Origin: Crossiella sp. S99.2
GTDB lineage: Bacteria; Actinomycetota; Actinomycetes; Mycobacteriales; Pseudonocardiaceae
Assembly: GCF_023094165.1 (NCBI RefSeq)
Contig: NZ_JALMDK010000002.1
Location: 323,541 to 387,540 of the forward strand
Reading direction: 5' to 3'
Length of the DNA stretch: 64,000 nt
This document shows, in pieces, positions 27,157 to 35,520 of this stretch (its first letter is position 1; each line of letters begins with the position of its first letter). Under the pieces are notes generated by a model. It had not been told where the DNA came from and made no database searches. It saw nothing but the letters and a program-made list of their open reading frames with translations. The position numbers and the translations under genes are program-made.

Positions 27157-27274
27157 GCGAGAACACCGCGAGCTGTCCGGGACCGGCCCGTTACCTGCGC
27201 CGATCGGGTGAGTGCAGGTCAGAGCCTCGGTGACCTCTGCCACGAGCAACGTTGGCAAGTCTGCTGAATCGTTC

Positions 27275-27290
27275 AATGGTCTATACCATT
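27275..27290. promoter_or_regulatory. DasR-like (dre-type) GntR operator
   Basis: AATGGTCTATACCATT is a 6-bp inverted repeat around CTAT and matches the Streptomyces DasR site core TGGTCTAGACCA at 11 of 12 bases. It lies 48 bases before the GT2 start. DasR senses aminosugar phosphates; control of an envelope polysaccharide gene by it would be plausible. A similar site precedes the LacI gene at 46.7 kb. Confidence 0.5.
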
Positions 27291-27337
27291 CGGAGCTGGG
27301 TCCCACCGGACCCGCCGCCGCCGCTTCGGAAGAGACC

Positions 27338-29047
27338 ATGTCGCAGAGCACGCTCGTCCCCATTCCGCCCACGGCCGCCGACAGTCCTGCCGACCCCGCC
27401 GCGTTGCTACCGCGGCCACCCGGTGACGAGGAGGTGTACTGGTACTTCGGGCCGCAGCGGCGCTGGGTGCTGGTGCTGTCCTCGCTCTCGTTCGTTTTCA
27501 CCGCGGTCGCGTTGTTCCAGTTCTCGGTGCGCACGCCCTGGCTGTGGCTCTTCCTCGGGGTGCTCGTGCTCAACGTCGCCGGAGTGGTGATGTCGTTGCT
27601 GGACAACGGCAATCCGCGGCGGGTCAGCCGGGAACAGCACGATCTGCTGGTCCGGGTGTGGCGGCCGGCGGTGCTGCCCAGTGTGGATGTGTACCTGCCG
27701 ACCTGTGGTGAGCCGATCCCGGTGCTGCGCAACGCTTATCAGCACGTGTCACGGCTGGGCTGGGACGGTCGGCTGCGGATCTGGGTGCTTGATGACGGGG
27801 CGCGGCGGGAGGTGCGGGAGCTGGCCGCGGAGTTCGGGTTCGACTATGTGGTGCGGCCGGATCGCGGGCACCTGAAGAAGGCCGGGAACCTCAACCACGC
27901 GCTGACCGTCTCCGCCGGCGAGCTGATCGTCATCCTGGACGCGGACTTCTGCCCGCGCCCGGATCTGCTGGTGCACCTGGCACCCTATTTCGAGGATGCC
28001 GGGGTCGGCATCGTGCAGACCCCGCAGTGCTTCGCCACCGACGCCTCGATGAACTGGCTGCAGCGGGCCGCGGGCGCGGCGCAGGAGTGGTTCTTCCGCT
28101 GGATCCAGCCTTCGCGGGATGCCAATGACGCGGCGATCTGCTGTGGCAGCAACGCGATGTACCGGCGGGCCGCGATCGAGGAGGTCGGCGGGTTCGCCAA
28201 GCTGGACCACAGCGAGGACATGTACACCGGACTGGCCCTGCTCGGCCGCGGCTACCGGACCCAGTACCTGCCGTTGTTGCTGGCCAAGGGCTTGTCGCCG
28301 GACACCGTGCCCGCCTTCGTCAGCCAGCAGTACCGCTGGGCCATGGGCAACCTGCACCTGCTCACCGCACGCGAGGTGGTGCGGGTCGGGGCCGGCCGCC
28401 GGTTGCTGCTGTCGTACTGGAACGGCGTGGTCAGCTACCTGCTGACCGCGGTGAACGTCTTCGCCGCGCCGCTGCCGCCGCTGATCATGCTGGCCCTCAC
28501 CCCAGGGGATGTCCGGCCCTGGCACATGTTGCCGTTCCTGCTGCCGGTGTGGACCTGGCTGGTGCTGATCCCGGCGGTCTCCCGCACCCGGTGGAGCATG
28601 CAGGTGATCCGGGCGCACCAGCTGGTCGGGTTCGCCAGCGCGGCCGCGGTCTGGCACACACTGCGCGGGCACGGCGCGACCTGGGTGCCGACCGGGGTGA
28701 GCCAGGGACGCGGCGGACTCGCCCGCCGGGTGAGCCTGATCGCCTTTGCCTGGCTGGGAATTACCACCTTGGCGGGCTGGATTGGTTTCGCCGCAGGGGT
28801 TTTCGCCTACGGGATCGGCAACTACTGGGCACTGGCCGGGTATCTGCTGGTGCAGGGCTACCTGAGCGTGCCGTTGCTGGTGGACCTGGCCAACTCGCTG
28901 TGGCGGCCGGATCGGCAGTCGATCGGGGCCGGGAACCGTTGGGCGGCAACGGCCGCGCACCGGAGCTGGCCGGAGCTGCTGGCGATCACGGTGACGCTGG
29001 GCATGTTCGGGCTGCTCGCCTCCGGTCTGGTGGACGGGATCCTGTGA
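27338..29047 (+). CDS. Cellulose-synthase-like GT2 glycosyltransferase
   Basis: 569 residues from an ATG with GGAAGAG upstream. Two N-terminal membrane helices, then the processive GT2 domain: DDG near 146, DxD D201-x-D203 (ILDADF), the acceptor motif SEDMYTG near 290 and QQYRW at about 330-334, followed by about five C-terminal helices. No PilZ domain, so no c-di-GMP control by that route. It should polymerise a beta-linked glucan (or similar) and export it through its own channel. The stop overlaps the start of the next gene by one base. Confidence 0.9.
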   Translation: MSQSTLVPIPPTAADSPADPAALLPRPPGDEEVYWYFGPQRRWVLVLSSLSFVFTAVALFQFSVRTPWLWLFLGVLVLNVAGVVMSLLDNGNPRRVSREQHDLLVRVWRPAVLPSVDVYLPTCGEPIPVLRNAYQHVSRLGWDGRLRIWVLDDGARREVRELAAEFGFDYVVRPDRGHLKKAGNLNHALTVSAGELIVILDADFCPRPDLLVHLAPYFEDAGVGIVQTPQCFATDASMNWLQRAAGAAQEWFFRWIQPSRDANDAAICCGSNAMYRRAAIEEVGGFAKLDHSEDMYTGLALLGRGYRTQYLPLLLAKGLSPDTVPAFVSQQYRWAMGNLHLLTAREVVRVGAGRRLLLSYWNGVVSYLLTAVNVFAAPLPPLIMLALTPGDVRPWHMLPFLLPVWTWLVLIPAVSRTRWSMQVIRAHQLVGFASAAAVWHTLRGHGATWVPTGVSQGRGGLARRVSLIAFAWLGITTLAGWIGFAAGVFAYGIGNYWALAGYLLVQGYLSVPLLVDLANSLWRPDRQSIGAGNRWAATAAHRSWPELLAITVTLGMFGLLASGLVDGIL

Positions 29048-31797
29048 TGCCGGATTACCACCCGGGCCGCCGGGCCGATATCGAGGGCCTGCGCGCGGTG
29101 GCCGTGCTGACCGTGCTGGGTTTCCACGCGAGCGTGCCGTTCTTCGGCGGCGGGTTCGTCGGCGTGGACGTCTTCTTCGTCATCTCCGGTTTCCTGATCA
29201 CCGGGTTGCTGCTGGCCGACATCAGCAGCGCGGGCGGCTTCTCGCTCAAGGAGTTCTACGCGCGCCGGGCCCGGCGGATCCTGCCAGCGGCCGGTGTGGT
29301 GCTGGTCGTGGTGGCGGTGCTGAGCTGGCTGCTGCTGCCGCCGTTGCGGGCCAAGGACGTCGCCTACGACGTGCTCTTCGGCGCGCTGAACCTGGCGAAC
29401 TGGCGGTTCGTGGCCAACCAGACCGACTACCTGGCCGCGGCCCGTGAGCACAGCCCGGTGCTGCACTTCTGGTCGCTGGGCGTGGAGGAGCAGTTCTACC
29501 TGGTCTGGGCGCCGCTGCTGCTCGGCCTGGCCGTGCTGGCCCGCAAACTGGGGCGGCCCGCGGTGCCGGTGATCGCCGGGGTGATCGGGCTGCTGACGGT
29601 TGGCTCGTTCCTGCTGTCGGTGCGCTGGACGGCGAGTTCGGAACCCCTGGCCTACCTGGGCTCGCCGACCCGCGCCTGGGAGTTCGGTTTCGGCGCGCTG
29701 GCCGCGATCGCGCTGCCCTGGCTGCGGTTGCCGGGCCTGGCGCGCTGGGTGCTCGGCTTGCTGGGCGCGGGCGCGATCGTGCTGGCCACTGTGTTGTTCA
29801 GCTCGGCGACCGCCTTCCCGGGTTCCGCGGCGCTGCTGCCGGTGCTGGGCACGGTCGCGGTGATCCTGGCCCAGGGCAACGGGATCGGCGGTTTCCTGAG
29901 CACCAGGCCGATGCGCGCGATGGGACGGCTGTCCTTCTCCTGGTACCTGTGGCACTGGCCGGTGCTGGTCTTCGCCGAGGCGGTCTCCGGGCAGCTGGTC
30001 TGGCCGGTGAAGCTGGCACTGGTGCTGGCCGCGGCCGGACCGGCCTGGCTGACCGCGAAACTGGTCGAGCAGCCGGTGCGGTTCTCGCCGACCATCTCGG
30101 CGCTGCCGGTGCGCGGACTGGCCATCGGGGTGACCGCGGTGCTGCTGCCGGTGGCCGCCGGACTGGTCACCGGCAGTGCTGCGCAGCGGATGATGGGCGG
30201 CGGGATCACCGAGCTGTCCGCCACCCTGCCACTGGCCGCCGCCGACGGCCCGGACCTGCTCACCGGCCCGGCCCCCGGGCTGACCCCGCCGGTGGACCGG
30301 GCCCGCGCCGACGTGCCGCCGGTGCCGGGGTGCGAGCTGTTCCCGGCCGAGGTCACCGGGCCGGAGTGCCTCTTCGGTGATCCGGCCGCGCCGCAGGTGC
30401 TGCTGATCGGCGATTCCCATGCCAGTCAATGGTTTCCCGCCGTCCGGCAGCTGGCCGAGCGGCGTGGCTGGGCGGTGCGGGTGCGGGTCAAACAGGGCTG
30501 CCCGCTGCCCGAGCTGACCGTGTACAACCCGACCCTGGGCCGGGCCTACACCGAATGCGACACCTGGCGGCAGCGCACCCTCGACCAGGTCGCCGGGACC
30601 AAGCTGAAACTGGTCTTCCTGGCCTCGCTCAACCAGTACACCGCGGACCAGGACCTGCTCGCCGCGGCCTGGCAGCGCAGCCTGGACCGGCTGGCCGCCA
30701 CCGGCGCGCCGCTGGTGTACCTGCGGGACACCCCGTTGCCGGGCAAGGACATCCCGTCCTGCGTGTCCGCGGACCCGGCCGCGTGTGACTTCCCGCGTAG
30801 CCAGGCTCTGCGGCCGGATCCGCTGGTCAACCGCGCCGGACTGTCCACAGTGGACATGAACGCGGTGCTGTGTCCAGGGGAGAGCTGCCCGGCGGTGCGC
30901 CAAGGCGTGCTGCTCTACCGGGACGACTCGCACCTGACCGCCACCGCGGTCGCGCTGCTCGGCCGCCGGGTGGAGAAAACCCTGGAGCGGCAAGGACTGC
31001 TGCCGCCGGTGTGGCAGCAGGTCTTCCGCGAGGACTTCGACGGACCGGACGGGTCCGCACCCGATCCGCGGCGCTGGCAGCACGCCACCGGCACCTGCTA
31101 CCCGGGCTGCCCGGCTCCCCAGTGGGGCACCGGCGAGATAGAGACCATGACCGATTCGACCGGCAACGTGCGGCACAACGGCAAGGGACAGCTGGCCATC
31201 ACCCCGATCCGGGCCGACGGCCAGTGGACCTCGGGCCGCCTGGAATCCGCGCGCACCGACTTCCGCGCTCCGGCGAGCGGGCAGCTCCGGGTCGAGGCGG
31301 AGATCAAGCTGCCCGAGGTGGGCCAGGCCGACGGCGCCGGGTACTGGCCGGCGTTCTGGCTGCTCGGCGACGGGGTGCGGCGGGACAACACCGGCTGGCC
31401 GGGCGTCGGCGAGATCGACGTGCTGGAATCGCTCAACGGCCGCGAGTCGGTCTTCGGCACCTTCCACTGCGGCGCCCTGCCCGGCGGTCCGTGCCAGGAG
31501 CCGATGGGCCTGGGCAGCGGGGAAACCCCGTGCGCGGGCTGTCAGCGGGACTTCCACCGGTACGCGATCGAACTGGACCAGGGCAGGGGCGAGATCCGCT
31601 GGTACCTGGACGGGCGGCAGACCTTCGCGGTCAGCCGCGACCGGGTGGGCGAGCCGGCCTGGCGGCAGGCCACCGACCACGGGTTCTTCCTGATCCTCAA
31701 CGTGGCCATCGGCGGCCGCCTGGCCGGGGATCCCAACGCCGCCACCGCCTCCGGCCGTCCGATGCTGATCGACTCGGTGACCGTGGCTACCGGCTGA
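29047..31797 (+). CDS. Three-domain fusion: acyltransferase-3, SGNH and GH16 glycosidase
   Basis: 916 residues. Residues 1 to about 380: acyltransferase-3 membrane domain (RADIEGLRAVAVLTVLGFHA, FFVISGFLITG, HFWSLGVEEQFYL), about ten helices. About 440-650: SGNH domain with GDSH (Ser about 457) and the late D-x-x-H (DDSHLT). About 660-916: GH16 domain starting FREDFDG, with the catalytic E-x-D-x-x-E in GEIDVLESL near 788-796 and a C-terminal jelly-roll pattern. AT3-SGNH proteins acylate extracellular glycans; GH16 enzymes cut or re-ligate beta-1,3/1,4-glucans. The GH16 part would be tethered outside the cell. Coupled to the GT2 by a TGATG overlap. Both catalytic motifs look intact. Confidence 0.9.
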   Translation: MPDYHPGRRADIEGLRAVAVLTVLGFHASVPFFGGGFVGVDVFFVISGFLITGLLLADISSAGGFSLKEFYARRARRILPAAGVVLVVVAVLSWLLLPPLRAKDVAYDVLFGALNLANWRFVANQTDYLAAAREHSPVLHFWSLGVEEQFYLVWAPLLLGLAVLARKLGRPAVPVIAGVIGLLTVGSFLLSVRWTASSEPLAYLGSPTRAWEFGFGALAAIALPWLRLPGLARWVLGLLGAGAIVLATVLFSSATAFPGSAALLPVLGTVAVILAQGNGIGGFLSTRPMRAMGRLSFSWYLWHWPVLVFAEAVSGQLVWPVKLALVLAAAGPAWLTAKLVEQPVRFSPTISALPVRGLAIGVTAVLLPVAAGLVTGSAAQRMMGGGITELSATLPLAAADGPDLLTGPAPGLTPPVDRARADVPPVPGCELFPAEVTGPECLFGDPAAPQVLLIGDSHASQWFPAVRQLAERRGWAVRVRVKQGCPLPELTVYNPTLGRAYTECDTWRQRTLDQVAGTKLKLVFLASLNQYTADQDLLAAAWQRSLDRLAATGAPLVYLRDTPLPGKDIPSCVSADPAACDFPRSQALRPDPLVNRAGLSTVDMNAVLCPGESCPAVRQGVLLYRDDSHLTATAVALLGRRVEKTLERQGLLPPVWQQVFREDFDGPDGSAPDPRRWQHATGTCYPGCPAPQWGTGEIETMTDSTGNVRHNGKGQLAITPIRADGQWTSGRLESARTDFRAPASGQLRVEAEIKLPEVGQADGAGYWPAFWLLGDGVRRDNTGWPGVGEIDVLESLNGRESVFGTFHCGALPGGPCQEPMGLGSGETPCAGCQRDFHRYAIELDQGRGEIRWYLDGRQTFAVSRDRVGEPAWRQATDHGFFLILNVAIGGRLAGDPNAATASGRPMLIDSVTVATG

Positions 31798-33289
31798 GCG
31801 CGCTCCAGCGGGCCGTCATCGCCTCGATGGCCCGCTGGGCGGCGGCCGGGGTGACCTGCTCGGGCAGGTCGATGGTCAGCTTGGCCGCGGCCTCGGCCAG
31901 CGCCCGGTGCCCGGCCGTGCCGAGCAGGGTGGCCAGGTCGATCCGCTGCAGCAGCTTCTTGGTGATCGGGCGCTTGGCATCCCAGAACACCAGCGCGGAC
32001 AACAGGGTCGCGGTGGTCTGGCCGCGCAGCAACGCGGTCAGCACCGCGGCCTCGGCCAACTCGGCGCAGGAGAGGAAGTAGCAGGTGTCATCCAGCAGCA
32101 CCGGCCGGTCCTCGATCGGCGCGACCAGCCGGAACTCCACCTTCTTGTACATCCCGGAGATGGCCACCTTGTACGGCGCGAAGGTGTACTCGCCGATGCC
32201 GAACACGCTGAACCGGGGCCGGGCGCGGTAGATCGCCGAGCGCCGGTTGTCCAGCGCCTCGGCGTGCGCGAGCAGGTAGCGCCACAGCTTCGGCGCGGTG
32301 CCGGCCAGCGCGGCGGTGTCCTCGCCCAGGCTGCGCTGCGGCAGCACCAGCCTGCGCCGGGCGGTGGTGGTGTGGCCGTGCACCAGGTCCGAACTCTTGA
32401 GCAGCGGGTACAGGTGCTCGTCCTCGATCGGCGCCGGCCCGGTCAGCTCCATCACCGCGGTGGCGTCGTGCTTGACCCCCTGCCGCCACTCCAGCTGGCA
32501 GGCCCCGTCCGCCGCCGCGGTCCGGTCATAGGCCTCGACATCGGCCACCAGCCGACCGCGGACCAGGCCGAAATGCCGGGAAGGCGTTGCCGCGTCGAGA
32601 GAATCGTAGAGCGCGCAGGTGTACTCGCCCGGGGTGTCGCCGAGCCGGAGGGTGAGCAGCCCGGCGTCCACGTTGGCCCCGAACCAGCGGTGCGAGTCGA
32701 TCAGCCGCAGGGTGGCCGCCTCGACCGGGATCTCCTGCTCCGCGCAGTGCCCGAGGATGTTGCGGGCCACCTGGGTCTTGCACAGCAGCGCGATGGTCGG
32801 CCGGTGCCCGCGCAGTTCGGCGAGCAGCTTCTGCCAGATGTACTCGGCCACGTCGAAATTGGACTCACCGGTGCGCGCGGCCATCCCCGGCCGGTTGCGG
32901 GTGTTGGCCTTGACCGGCACGTTCGCCGAGCCGAACCGGGTCAGATCGGCCATGGTCACCCACGGCGGATTGCCCAGCACCAGCAGCTCGCCCTCGGCCG
33001 CCCAAGGCAGGTCGGCGCCCAGGTCCAGACCGAACACGCACTGCTCGCGGATCTCGCCGTGCGCCCTGGCGAGTTCGGCGTGCGCGGGCTGGATCTCCAC
33101 CCCGATCCGTTGCGGCACACCCAGTTCGGCCGCGGCGGCCAGGAAACTGCCGGTGCCGCAGGTGGGTTCCAGCACCTTGCGGTAGTCCCGCGGTGGCAGC
33201 GTGGCCAGCACCGCGCGAGCCAGCGTCAGCGGGGTCTGGAAGTCACCGAACTCGTTGTTGGGCAAGAAGGGTCCGCCATTCTCGGTCAA
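31787..33289 (-). CDS. N6-adenine-type DNA methyltransferase, orphan
   Basis: 500 residues from a TTG; another TTG eight codons in is possible, as neither has a good ribosome-binding site. SAM-binding motif I VLEPTCGTGSFL near residues 39-50 and the catalytic NPPW near 106-109 (amino-methyltransferase class). The long C-terminal half is likely target recognition. No restriction endonuclease is nearby. It overlaps the GNAT gene by 47 bases and the triple-fusion gene, convergently, by 11. Confidence 0.85.
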   Translation of the reverse strand: MTENGGPFLPNNEFGDFQTPLTLARAVLATLPPRDYRKVLEPTCGTGSFLAAAAELGVPQRIGVEIQPAHAELARAHGEIREQCVFGLDLGADLPWAAEGELLVLGNPPWVTMADLTRFGSANVPVKANTRNRPGMAARTGESNFDVAEYIWQKLLAELRGHRPTIALLCKTQVARNILGHCAEQEIPVEAATLRLIDSHRWFGANVDAGLLTLRLGDTPGEYTCALYDSLDAATPSRHFGLVRGRLVADVEAYDRTAAADGACQLEWRQGVKHDATAVMELTGPAPIEDEHLYPLLKSSDLVHGHTTTARRRLVLPQRSLGEDTAALAGTAPKLWRYLLAHAEALDNRRSAIYRARPRFSVFGIGEYTFAPYKVAISGMYKKVEFRLVAPIEDRPVLLDDTCYFLSCAELAEAAVLTALLRGQTTATLLSALVFWDAKRPITKKLLQRIDLATLLGTAGHRALAEAAAKLTIDLPEQVTPAAAQRAIEAMTARWSALSR

Positions 33290-33806
33290 GCAGACCGTAG
33301 TGCACGTCGTCGGCGAAACCGTCCCCTTCCCACCACGCCTCGCGGTGCCGTCCCTCCTCGGTGAACCCCGCCGCCAGCGCCGACTTCTGCATCGGCACGT
33401 TGCGCACCCCGGTGACCAGCCGGACCCGGTGCAGCCCGAGCACGAAGAAGGCGTAGTGGCAGATCACCCGCAGCGCGTCGGTGGACAGCCCGCGCCCGCG
33501 GAAGTCCGAGCGCAGCCCGATGCCGATCTCGGCGTTGCGGTGGTGGTAGTCGATCGCCCACAACGTGACCGACCCGGCCAGCTCCCCGTTCTCCTCGATC
33601 GCGAACGTCGCGCTCTTGGGCAGCGGTTTGGAGTGATGGTCATCCACCGGCTCCCACCCGGCCAGCACGGTCTCCATCGGCACTGGGAACCAGGGGGCGG
33701 AGGAACTGAGCATGAAACCGGGCACGTCCGCGCGTTGCTCGGCGAAGAGCACCGCGATGTCATCCTTGGTGCAGGGCCGGAGCACGATCTTCTCGCCACG
33801 CAGCAT
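33243..33806 (-). CDS. GNAT family N-acetyltransferase (RimJ/RimL-like)
   Basis: 187 residues. Full-length GNAT fold of the RimJ type: LRPCTKDDIAVLF at the start, acetyl-CoA loop GLRSDFRGRGLSTDALR near 118-134, and the RVRLVTGVRNVPMQKSALAAGFTEEG signature. The substrate may be a protein N-terminus or an antibiotic-like amine. Its 3' end overlaps the methyltransferase gene by 47 bases, so the two are read together. Confidence 0.88.
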   Translation of the reverse strand: MLRGEKIVLRPCTKDDIAVLFAEQRADVPGFMLSSSAPWFPVPMETVLAGWEPVDDHHSKPLPKSATFAIEENGELAGSVTLWAIDYHHRNAEIGIGLRSDFRGRGLSTDALRVICHYAFFVLGLHRVRLVTGVRNVPMQKSALAAGFTEEGRHREAWWEGDGFADDVHYGLLDREWRTLLAQQRVR

Positions 33807-33842
33807 TCGCTGAGGCTAACTCCGGCGACCGGCCGCGGCCTC

Positions 33843-35459
33843 TTATTTTCCGCCGCCCGGCACCTGGTGGATCTTGCCCCTGGCCACCACCAGGATCCGG
33901 CCCTCGGTCAGGTCCGGTTTCGCGACCGCGTGCCAGCCGCCGCGCGCTTCGGGCACCCGGAGCGTGGTCAGCAGGTCCGGCCGCCCGATGCCGACCGCGC
34001 CACCGCCGACGATCCGGCCGTCCCGGTCGGCCACCAGCACACAGTCCGCGCGCCGCCCCTCGACCACCGCCCAGCCGCTGATCACGGTGTCCCCGCGGAC
34101 CGGCGTCTCCACGTTGCCGGCCGAACCACCGGCGCCCGGCGGGCCGGGCAGCACCGGGATCGCGGCCAGGTCGACCGTGCTGCCCAGTTCGACCGGCAGC
34201 CCGCAGCCCAGGGTGAAGTCCGGGCTGAACGGGTAGGTGCCCAGCGCGGTCAGCCGGGGCAGCACCGCGCGCGGCACCGACTGGCTGGACTCGTAGGTCT
34301 GCACCGCGCCGACCCGCATCGCCACCGCCAGCACCGCCTGCTCGGTGTAGGAATCGCGGATCTGGGTGGCCTTGCCCGGCGCGACCGCGTAGGTCACCAG
34401 CGCCACGGTCAGGCACACCGCGGTCAGCGCGCCCGGCAGCAACCGGGGCAGCAGCACCGCGAGCAGCACGCAGATGGCCAGCGCGGAGATCCCGGCGTAC
34501 CGCGGAGACAACCCGATCGTGTTACCCGCGCTGGTCCGGGTGTAGGCGATCATCACCGCGACCAGCAGGGTGAACAGGGCCAGCGCGGGCAGTGCCGGAT
34601 CGGTGCCGGGTTCCCGGCGGGTGCGGATCGCGGTGACCAGCACCAGCACCAGCCCGGCCGCGGTGAGCGCGCCGGTGAGGTAGGCCAGCCCGTCCACGTG
34701 CGGGGACCAGAGCTGGCCGAGCAGGCTGGCGAACACCCCGACGTAGCTGTCAGGGCCGATCCGCGACGCGGCCGGCGGACTGGCGTCGGATTCGGCGGTG
34801 ACCAGCCAGAACATCACCACCACAACGCCGATGGCCAGCGGCAGCACGGTGCGCCACCGGCGGTCCCCGCGCAGCCAGGCCACCAGCGCCAGTGCGGGCC
34901 AGAGCGCGAACGCGGTGCCGTGGCACAGGCAGGCCAGCAGGCCCAGCGCCAGTGCCGTCCAGGTCCGCCCGGCCCGCGCGGCGACCAGCGCGAGCACCCC
35001 GGCCAGCAGCGCGGGCAGCCAGCTCACCCCGCTCATCCCGATGCCGTACAGGTCCAGCATGCTCGGCGCGAAGAACAGGAACGAGAACGCGGCCAGCAGC
35101 GCGGCCCGGCGGACGGGGCTGAGCCCGGCGGGCAGCAGCCGGTGCAGCACCAGCACGGTGATCGCCGAGAGCAGCACGGTGAGCAGGCCGAAGACCTGGT
35201 TGGAGCCGCCGAGGTACTTCGCGTCCAGCCAGAACAGCAGCCGAGGAATGATCATCGGGTGCCCGTTGTGGTAGGCGAAGAGCCCGGCGAGGTCCAGTGA
35301 GCCGTCCGGTTTGGTCGCCTGCACCAGGAAGGTCCAGTAGTCCAGGAAGTGCATCCGGGGCGCACGGGCCACCTCGACGAGCATCCCGATCAGTGGCAGC
35401 ACCGCGAGCAGCTGCAACGCCCGGGCCTGCCACACCTCCCGCTGCGTGTGCTGCGCCAC
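33843..35459 (-). CDS. Polytopic membrane protein, possibly GT-C type glycosyltransferase
   Basis: 538 residues from a GTG. About ten to twelve transmembrane helices fill residues 15-390; a first loop contains DYWTFLVQ and HNGHPMIIPRLLFWLD, reminiscent of the acidic first loop of GT-C enzymes. A C-terminal soluble domain of about 130 residues (beta-rich) would be extracytoplasmic. Divergent from the AlgJ/AlgX-like gene with 61 bases between. Family not identified with certainty. Confidence 0.65.
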   Translation of the reverse strand: MAQHTQREVWQARALQLLAVLPLIGMLVEVARAPRMHFLDYWTFLVQATKPDGSLDLAGLFAYHNGHPMIIPRLLFWLDAKYLGGSNQVFGLLTVLLSAITVLVLHRLLPAGLSPVRRAALLAAFSFLFFAPSMLDLYGIGMSGVSWLPALLAGVLALVAARAGRTWTALALGLLACLCHGTAFALWPALALVAWLRGDRRWRTVLPLAIGVVVVMFWLVTAESDASPPAASRIGPDSYVGVFASLLGQLWSPHVDGLAYLTGALTAAGLVLVLVTAIRTRREPGTDPALPALALFTLLVAVMIAYTRTSAGNTIGLSPRYAGISALAICVLLAVLLPRLLPGALTAVCLTVALVTYAVAPGKATQIRDSYTEQAVLAVAMRVGAVQTYESSQSVPRAVLPRLTALGTYPFSPDFTLGCGLPVELGSTVDLAAIPVLPGPPGAGGSAGNVETPVRGDTVISGWAVVEGRRADCVLVADRDGRIVGGGAVGIGRPDLLTTLRVPEARGGWHAVAKPDLTEGRILVVARGKIHQVPGGGK

Positions 35460-35520
35460 CGGCCACTCCGCTTTCGTCCGTTCGGCCGACAGGCCGCGTG
35501 GCGGAGGCTACCGTGAGCGG

